In this document: piece after piece, positions 59,016 to 64,000 of the stretch
Layout of the letters: every line of letters begins with the position of its first letter
How positions within the stretch are numbered: the stretch's first letter is position 1
Source of the DNA: Stutzerimonas nosocomialis
GTDB taxonomy: Bacteria; Pseudomonadota; Gammaproteobacteria; Pseudomonadales; Pseudomonadaceae
Assembly (NCBI RefSeq): GCF_005876855.1
Contig: NZ_QLAE01000002.1
Location: forward strand, 62,001 to 126,000
Reading direction: 5' to 3'
DNA: 64,000 bases
The notes under the pieces: model-generated
Told to the model about the DNA's origin: nothing
Databases searched by the model: none
Seen by the model: the letters and a program-made list of their open reading frames with translations, nothing else
Translations under genes and position numbers: made by a program

Positions 59016-61262
59016 ATGACAATAACAACGGGTTCCCTGCGCGCGTTGCGCTACGGGCTGACGCCCCTTGCCCTGGCCCTCTGCTTCACCGCCACGGTCC
59101 ACGCCCAGAACGCGCCCGCGTCGCGTATCCAGGTCGAGAGCCTGTCCAGCCGTGCGGACACGCTCACCGGCGACGATGCCCTGATCCGCATCACCCTGCC
59201 GTCTTCCGCCTCGGGCGAAGGCCTGCGCGTGCTGCTCAACGGTGCGGACGTGACGGCCGCCTTCGACCCATCGGCCGATGGGCGGGTGCTGACCGGCCTG
59301 GTCGAGGGCCTGCGTCCGGGCGGCAACCTGCTCATGGCTATCGCGCCCGGCGCGGCGGCCAAAGGCCTGATGCTGACCAGCCATCCGCTGTCGGGCCCGG
59401 TGTTTGCCGGACCCAAGCAGCAGCCGTTCGTGTGCGAGACGGAGGAGTTCGAGGTCTATCCGGGCGGTGGCACCCTGGGCCCGGCCCTGGACGAGCACTG
59501 CACCGTGGCGCGACGGGTGGACTACGTCTATCGCAACACCCAGGGGCGGTTCGCCCGCTACGACCCGGCCGTGCCGCCGGGCGATCTCGCCACCACGACG
59601 ACCCTCGACGGCAACACCGTGCCCTACGTGGTGCGGCTGGAGACCGGCACCCTCAACCGCGCGATCTACCAGACCGCCGTGCTCGATGACCCCGCTCGGC
59701 CCGGGCCGGGCATCGACCTGCGCGACGGCGCCTGGAACGGCCGGCTGGTCTACACCTTCGGCGGCGGCTGCCGCTCGGGCTGGTACCGCCAGGGCAACAG
59801 CACCGGTGGCGTGCTCGACGACCGTCACCTCTCGCGCGGCTTCGCCACCGCCTCGGCATCGCTGAACGTGTTCGGCAACCAGTGCGACGACCTGCTCGCC
59901 GCCGAGACCATGATGATGGTCAAGGAACGCTTCATCGAGGCCTACGGGCCGCCGCGCTACACCATCGGCTGGGGCTGCTCGGGCGGCTCCTACCAGCAGC
60001 ACCAGATCGGCGACAACTACCCGGGCCTGCTCGACGGCATCATCCCGATGTGCAGCTTCCCCGAGGTCGGCTTCGGTACCGTCCACACCCTGGCCGACTC
60101 GCGCCTGCTGCTGCACTACGCCAGGACCACCGAGATACCCTGGGCGCCGGAGCAGCTGCGGGCGGTCTCGGGCTTTGCCCGGTTCAACACCATCGGCAAC
60201 CTGGACAACGGCGCCGCGCGCATCGACCCAGTGCCCGGGCGCGACGACGGCCGTGCCTCGGCCGAGTTCGATGCCTCGGTGCCGGCCGCAGAGCGCTACC
60301 ACCCGCTGAACAACCCCGACGGCGCCCGCGCGACGGTCTACGATCATGCGGTGAACAGCTACGGCCGCGACCCGCGCACCGGCTTCGCCCGCCGTCCGCT
60401 GGACAACGTCGGTATCCAGTATGGATTGCAGGCGCTTAACGCCGGGCAGATCAGCAAGGCGCAGTTCCTCGATCTGAACGAGCACATCGGCGGGCTGGAC
60501 ATCGACGCCAACTTCACCGGGCAACGGATGGTCGCCGACCGCCAGGCCACCCGGGCGGCCTATCAGACCGGACGCCTGCTCTACGGCGGGGCGGGGCTGT
60601 CGGAAATGCCGATCCTCGATTACGACCTGATGTACACGGATCTGGAGCCGGGCGGCGACATCCACCTGAAGTTTCACCACTTCTCCACCCGCGAACGGCT
60701 GCTCGAGGCCAACGGCCACATCGACAACCACGTGATGTGGAGCGGCGGGGCGGGCTATCCCGAGGGCGAAACCGGCGCCGCCCGTACCGGCTACATCCAG
60801 GACCGCGCGCTCGAAGCGATGGACCGCTGGCTGGCCGCCATCTCGGCCGACCCGGGCAGCGCGACGCGGGCCGAGAAGGTGGTGCGCAACAAGCCGGCCG
60901 ACCTGCAGGACGGTTGCTGGACGCGCGACGAGCAGCCGAGCTTCATCGCCGAGCCGCAGACCTTCGGCGGCCGTGGCAGCTCGGCCTGCAACGACCTGTA
61001 CCCGGCATTCCCCTCGCCGCGAATGGTCGCCGGCGGGCCGCTGGCCTCGGACGTGATCAAGTGCCAGCTGCGCCCGGTGGACGAGCGCGACTACCAGGTG
61101 AGCTTCGATCCCGACGAATACGCCCGCCTGACCCGCATCTTCCCCAACGGCGTCTGTGACTGGGAGCTGCCCGGCGTCGGCCAGCAACCCGTGGTCGGCA
61201 CCTGGCTGCGGTATCTCGGCGAAGGGCGCTACGTGCGCGACGCGGTTCGGCCGGCGCGTTGA
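59016..61262 (+). CDS. Secreted hydrolase-like protein, DUF6351 family
   Basis: The 748-residue protein has a signal peptide (LTPLALALCFTATVHA, cleaved near 29). A beta-sandwich-like N-part (about 35-130) precedes an alpha/beta-hydrolase-type core with GGGCRSGWYRQGNSTGG (about 248) and a nucleophile-elbow-like WGCSGGSYQQHQIG (Ser about 323-326). HIDNHVMWSGG near 568 could hold the catalytic His. Multiple Cys pairs fit an exported protein. I place it in DUF6351, which has no established reaction; the GCSGG elbow and size recall tannase/feruloyl esterases and 3-hydroxybutyrate-oligomer hydrolases. GACCGAGGA lies before the ATG. Confidence 0.72.
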   Translation: MTITTGSLRALRYGLTPLALALCFTATVHAQNAPASRIQVESLSSRADTLTGDDALIRITLPSSASGEGLRVLLNGADVTAAFDPSADGRVLTGLVEGLRPGGNLLMAIAPGAAAKGLMLTSHPLSGPVFAGPKQQPFVCETEEFEVYPGGGTLGPALDEHCTVARRVDYVYRNTQGRFARYDPAVPPGDLATTTTLDGNTVPYVVRLETGTLNRAIYQTAVLDDPARPGPGIDLRDGAWNGRLVYTFGGGCRSGWYRQGNSTGGVLDDRHLSRGFATASASLNVFGNQCDDLLAAETMMMVKERFIEAYGPPRYTIGWGCSGGSYQQHQIGDNYPGLLDGIIPMCSFPEVGFGTVHTLADSRLLLHYARTTEIPWAPEQLRAVSGFARFNTIGNLDNGAARIDPVPGRDDGRASAEFDASVPAAERYHPLNNPDGARATVYDHAVNSYGRDPRTGFARRPLDNVGIQYGLQALNAGQISKAQFLDLNEHIGGLDIDANFTGQRMVADRQATRAAYQTGRLLYGGAGLSEMPILDYDLMYTDLEPGGDIHLKFHHFSTRERLLEANGHIDNHVMWSGGAGYPEGETGAARTGYIQDRALEAMDRWLAAISADPGSATRAEKVVRNKPADLQDGCWTRDEQPSFIAEPQTFGGRGSSACNDLYPAFPSPRMVAGGPLASDVIKCQLRPVDERDYQVSFDPDEYARLTRIFPNGVCDWELPGVGQQPVVGTWLRYLGEGRYVRDAVRPAR

Positions 61263-61270
61263 CGCCGAGC

Positions 61271-61303
61271 CCCCGGGGCGGTCGATGATCGTCTGCCCCG
61301 GGG
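61271..61303 (+). terminator. Terminator after the DUF6351 gene
   Basis: CCCCGGGGC (61271-61279) and GCCCCGGGG (61295-61303) form a perfect 9-bp stem with a 15-base loop, 8 bp after the stop. A short GATTTTGTT tract follows after about 8 bases. Confidence 0.65.
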
Positions 61304-61441
61304 TCTGCACGATTTTGTTACCTGTCCGGACGGCGATGGCGGCCCCCGGGGTGAACGGCGGCCAGGCGAGCAGGGTCGCAAAAAGGACCGATTCGCCCGG
61401 ACGCCCTTGCCGTGCGAACGAGACAGCCAGGAGCCCTGCCG

Positions 61442-62626
61442 ATGATCCGTTCTCTTTCCACCGTGAGGGGTGCGTCTCCCGATACCGAATACGCGACGGG
61501 ACTGCGCCGCTGGGGCGCGCCGGTGCTGCTGGCGCTGGGCCTGGCGCTGCTCGGCGGTTGCGGCGACGGCGAGCCGGACGCCCCGGAGCAGCCGGCGGCG
61601 GGCACCGAACAGCCCGCGACCCCGGACAGCCCCGACGCCGCGGGCCTGCAACACCCCAGCGAGCACCTGAGCGTGACCCGCTTCCCGGGCGAGCTGGCCG
61701 ACGCCGACCGCGAGGCCTGGCGCGAACAGGCACCGGAGATCGAGCGCATCGAGATCGCCTCCTCGGCCGACGATGCCGCGCAACCGGCGCTCTACTACGA
61801 CTCCGGCTCCGAGCAGGACAAGCCGCTGCTGCTGGTGCTGCACAGCTGGAGCACCGATTACCTGCAGAACATCGACATTCCGCTTGGCCAGTTCGCGGTG
61901 GCCAACGACTGGGTCTTCATGCACCCCGATTTCCGCGGGCAGAACGACGGCCGCCCGGAATCCACCGCCTCGGACCTGGCGATCGCCGACATGCAGGATG
62001 CGCTCGACTACGCGCTGGACAACGCCCGCGTCGATCGCTCGCGCATCTACCTGCTCGGCTATTCGGGCGGCGCGCTCAACGCGATGCACCTGGCCAGCCG
62101 CAACCCCGACCTGTTCGCCGGCGTCTCGCTGTGGGTCCCGGTGTACGACTTGGTCAGCTGGTATCGCTGGAATGACGAGCGTGGCGAGAAATATGCCGGG
62201 GAAATCGCCCAGGCCTGCGGCGGCGAGCCGACCTCGGGCACCGACGCGCACGAGGAATGCGTCAAGCGCAGCGCGAAGGCGCACATCGACGACGCGGCCG
62301 GCAAGGTGCGGATACGCATCGCGCACGGCATCGGCGACCAGACGGTGCCGCCGGACCAGGCGCTGCACGCCTTCAACGACCTGGCCGACGAGTCGGACCG
62401 CATCCCCCAGGAGCAGATCGACCAGCTGATGGCAGACCGCAAGGTACCCGAGGCGCTCGAAGGGCGCTCGATCCATGCGCAGGAGGACCATGCGCGCTTC
62501 GACGAGGCCGGCGCGCCCGTGCTGCTGCACCTCAAATCCGGGCTCGCCGAGCTGATCCTGTTCGACGGCGAACACGACATGCTCTACCGCCCGGGGCTCG
62601 AATGGCTCGCCGAACAGGAGCGCTGA
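61442..62626 (+). CDS. Lipoprotein alpha/beta hydrolase, prolyl-oligopeptidase-like
   Basis: The 394-residue protein has a lipobox-like end to its leader (LALLGGC, Cys about 40) after an unusually long N-region, followed by a low-complexity linker rich in Pro, Glu and Ala (about 42-70). The hydrolase core has LLLVLHSWSTDY (about 127), the nucleophile elbow LLGYSGGALNA (Ser about 207), and a probable acid and His in HGIGDQTVPPDQ and FDGEHDML near the C-terminus (about 381). Substrate is unknown. Its stop overlaps the mepA start. Confidence 0.72.
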   Translation: MIRSLSTVRGASPDTEYATGLRRWGAPVLLALGLALLGGCGDGEPDAPEQPAAGTEQPATPDSPDAAGLQHPSEHLSVTRFPGELADADREAWREQAPEIERIEIASSADDAAQPALYYDSGSEQDKPLLLVLHSWSTDYLQNIDIPLGQFAVANDWVFMHPDFRGQNDGRPESTASDLAIADMQDALDYALDNARVDRSRIYLLGYSGGALNAMHLASRNPDLFAGVSLWVPVYDLVSWYRWNDERGEKYAGEIAQACGGEPTSGTDAHEECVKRSAKAHIDDAAGKVRIRIAHGIGDQTVPPDQALHAFNDLADESDRIPQEQIDQLMADRKVPEALEGRSIHAQEDHARFDEAGAPVLLHLKSGLAELILFDGEHDMLYRPGLEWLAEQER

Positions 62627-63489
62627 TGAAGGCAACCATCACCGGGGCCGCCGCGTCCCTTCGCCGTCTCTCCAACCCCTGGCGCAGCGGGCGTGTCGCC
62701 CCGGCAGCGCTGGCGATCGCCGCGGCCTGCCTGCTGCCGGCGTCCGACGCGCTCGCCCGGGACTGGTCCGAAGTCCCCGGTCCGCTGGCCGGCCCGCCGC
62801 GCATCATCGGCCACCACGGGGCCGCCTGCCTGATCGGCGCGCAGCAGTTGCCGGCCGAGGGCGTCGGCTACCAGGCCGTCGACCTGGAGCGCCGCCGCCA
62901 CTATGGCCATCCCGAGCTGCTGGACTACATCCAGACCCTGGGTCGCCGCGTCGCCGAGGCCGGATTCGGCCCGATGCTGGTGGGCGACATGTCCCAGCCG
63001 CGCGGCGGGCCGATGAGCTACGGGCACGTCAGCCACCAGAGCGGGCTGGACGTGGACATCTGGTTTCGCCTGGACCTGCCGGTACTCGACCGCAGCGAGC
63101 GCGAAGGGCTCGAACAGCCGATCCTGGTCGACCCGAAGACCGCCCGGCTGGATGCGCGCTGGACCGATCGACATGCCGAGCTGATCCGCCTGGCCGCGGA
63201 CGACCCGCGCGTGGCGAGGATCTTCGTCGACGGCGCGGTCAAGCGCGACCTCTGCGACCGCGAGTGGGACGACCGCTCCTGGCTGCGACGCATCCGCCCC
63301 TGGCCCTGGCACGACGAACACCTGCACGTGCGCCTGCGCTGCCCGGCGGACCAGAAGGAATGCGTCGACCAACCCGAGCCGCCGGCAGGCGACGGCTGCG
63401 CCACCATCCTGCCGACCCCGCGCCCCTTGGTCGAAGCCAGCCCGGTACGACGCCTGCCCCCGGCCTGCGCCGCCGTGCTCGAGCAGTAG
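62626..63489 (+). CDS. mepA: Penicillin-insensitive murein endopeptidase
   Basis: MepA is a LAS-family zinc metallopeptidase that cuts D-Ala-mDAP cross-links of peptidoglycan in the periplasm. The 287-residue protein has a long signal region (ALAIAAACLLPASDALA, cleaved near 45) and the zinc motifs SYGHVSHQSGLDVDIWF (His and Asp about 128-142) and WHDEHLHVRL (about 228). The C-terminal tail has the usual Cys pairs (RCPADQKECVD). It starts on the last base of the upstream hydrolase stop, so the two are coupled, which is an unusual partnership. Confidence 0.93.
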   Translation: MKATITGAAASLRRLSNPWRSGRVAPAALAIAAACLLPASDALARDWSEVPGPLAGPPRIIGHHGAACLIGAQQLPAEGVGYQAVDLERRRHYGHPELLDYIQTLGRRVAEAGFGPMLVGDMSQPRGGPMSYGHVSHQSGLDVDIWFRLDLPVLDRSEREGLEQPILVDPKTARLDARWTDRHAELIRLAADDPRVARIFVDGAVKRDLCDREWDDRSWLRRIRPWPWHDEHLHVRLRCPADQKECVDQPEPPAGDGCATILPTPRPLVEASPVRRLPPACAAVLEQ

Positions 63490-63576
63490 AGACCCTCAGT
63501 GGAGCGCTCAGCTGGTCGACGCCTCGGCAGGCCTGCGGCCGGGATTCCGGGCTCTGGTGGAAACCGGGCATGAAAA

Positions 63577-63597
63577 AAGGGCGCCACCGGCGCCCTT
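63577..63597 (-). terminator. Intrinsic terminator of the small exported-protein gene
   Basis: On the minus strand the stem AAGGGCGCC-GGT-GGCGCCCTT is followed by a run of U (A run at 63573-63578 on the plus strand). It lies 19 bp after the stop of the gene that starts at 63870. Confidence 0.8.
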
Positions 63598-63615
63598 GAT
63601 GGGTGACGCGCGGGT

Positions 63616-63870
63616 TCAGTTCCACCAGCGCGGCAGGCCTTGGCGGTCCTTGCGGAACTCGGCGCGCGAGGCGCTGCGTTCTGCCTTCGCTTCGACTGCG
63701 GTGTCGGTCGTGCGCGCATCGGCCAGTTCGATGTTTTGCTGAGCCGGCTCGGCACGGCTTGCTTCGACGCGGGTCGCCTGGGTGGAGGCGAGGTTGGTGT
63801 CTACCGTGGCGGCAAGGGCGTTACCGGCGAAAGCGGCGACGAACAGGGACGCGATGATGTGCTTGCTCAT
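63616..63870 (-). CDS. Small exported protein, unknown
   Basis: I do not recognise a function for this 84-residue protein. It starts with a signal peptide (IIASLFVAAFAGNALA, cleaved near 20). The mature part of about 64 residues is hydrophilic, rich in Ala, Glu and Arg, lacks Cys and ends in GLPRWWN. ATG 63870 has AGGAACC just upstream. A longer in-frame start exists, but it would place the signal peptide inside the protein. A dedicated intrinsic terminator supports an independently expressed gene. Confidence 0.7.
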   Translation of the reverse strand: MSKHIIASLFVAAFAGNALAATVDTNLASTQATRVEASRAEPAQQNIELADARTTDTAVEAKAERSASRAEFRKDRQGLPRWWN

Positions 63871-64000
63871 GATGGGTTCCTCAAGGTTGTCGGTGACTTC
63901 GGTGCCCATGGTGGCGGCCGAGCGCGCGCATGAGAAACGCAGAGGATCACTAGTGAATATCGACGCGATCGATCCGGTCATCGTCGTATCCGGGTGAGGG

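Noticed and set aside
58944-61733. Open frame of 929 codons on the minus strand
   Set aside because: It is antisense to the DUF6351 gene, which has a signal peptide and ribosome site. The antisense product shows only skewed composition.

Overview
The window is about 64 kb of GC-rich, densely coding bacterial DNA. It looks like a Pseudomonas/Stutzerimonas-type chromosome. The evidence is gene order that follows P. aeruginosa in two places as I remember it (spuI-spuABCDEFGH, and rml genes followed by dctBD-dctPQM), a PctA-type chemoreceptor, an OprD porin, and Pseudomonas-style intergenic repeats (the GGTGGATG...CATCCACC and GTGGGAGCGG...CCGCGAA families). I see no rRNA, tRNA, CRISPR array, transposase or phage gene. 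Apart from one frameshifted small gene the region reads as intact chromosome.

Layout. 1-9.2 kb: the end of a MacB-type ABC exporter and its outer-membrane lipoprotein, an amino-acid chemoreceptor, a DeoR-family repressor, a small membrane protein, a bacteriophytochrome (HWE kinase with C-terminal receiver), a frameshifted glutaredoxin-like gene and a cysteine-knuckle protein. 9.4-17.1 kb: a seven-gene operon with guanidinobutyrase (GbuA), a TIM-barrel isomerase-like protein, an Fe(II)/2-oxoglutarate oxygenase, a polar amino-acid-type ABC importer whose permease and ATPase are fused, a class II aldolase and a 2-ketoarginine-decarboxylase-like ThDP enzyme. 17.3-28.1 kb: the polyamine locus, spuI divergent from spuABCDEFGH. 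Both of these blocks should end in GABA. 28.1-31.2 kb: four small housekeeping or unknown genes.

31.2-41.4 kb (minus strand): C4-dicarboxylate TRAP transporter dctPQM behind a canonical sigma-54 promoter, its two-component system dctBD, and dTDP-rhamnose synthesis genes in the order rmlB-A-C-D. 41.6-45.9 kb: YceH, then a four-gene MCE/Mla-type lipid transporter. 46.0-50.3 kb (minus strand): a second TRAP transporter with an OprD-family porin, preceded by two palindromic operator candidates.

50.8-58.4 kb: an acyl-CoA catabolic cluster: SDR, ACAD10/11-type small-molecule kinase, SurE-family phosphatase, acyl-CoA ligase, AraC regulator, second SDR, thiolase. 58.4-64.0 kb: DoxX, a secreted DUF6351-type hydrolase, a lipoprotein alpha/beta hydrolase, murein endopeptidase MepA and a small exported protein.

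The most unusual parts are the guanidino operon, which combines an arginine-like importer, an oxygenase, an aldolase, a keto-acid decarboxylase and a ureohydrolase, and the kinase-phosphatase-ligase group, which lacks the acyl-CoA dehydrogenase that normally accompanies that kinase. Hairpins follow the solute-binding-protein genes in all the importer operons.
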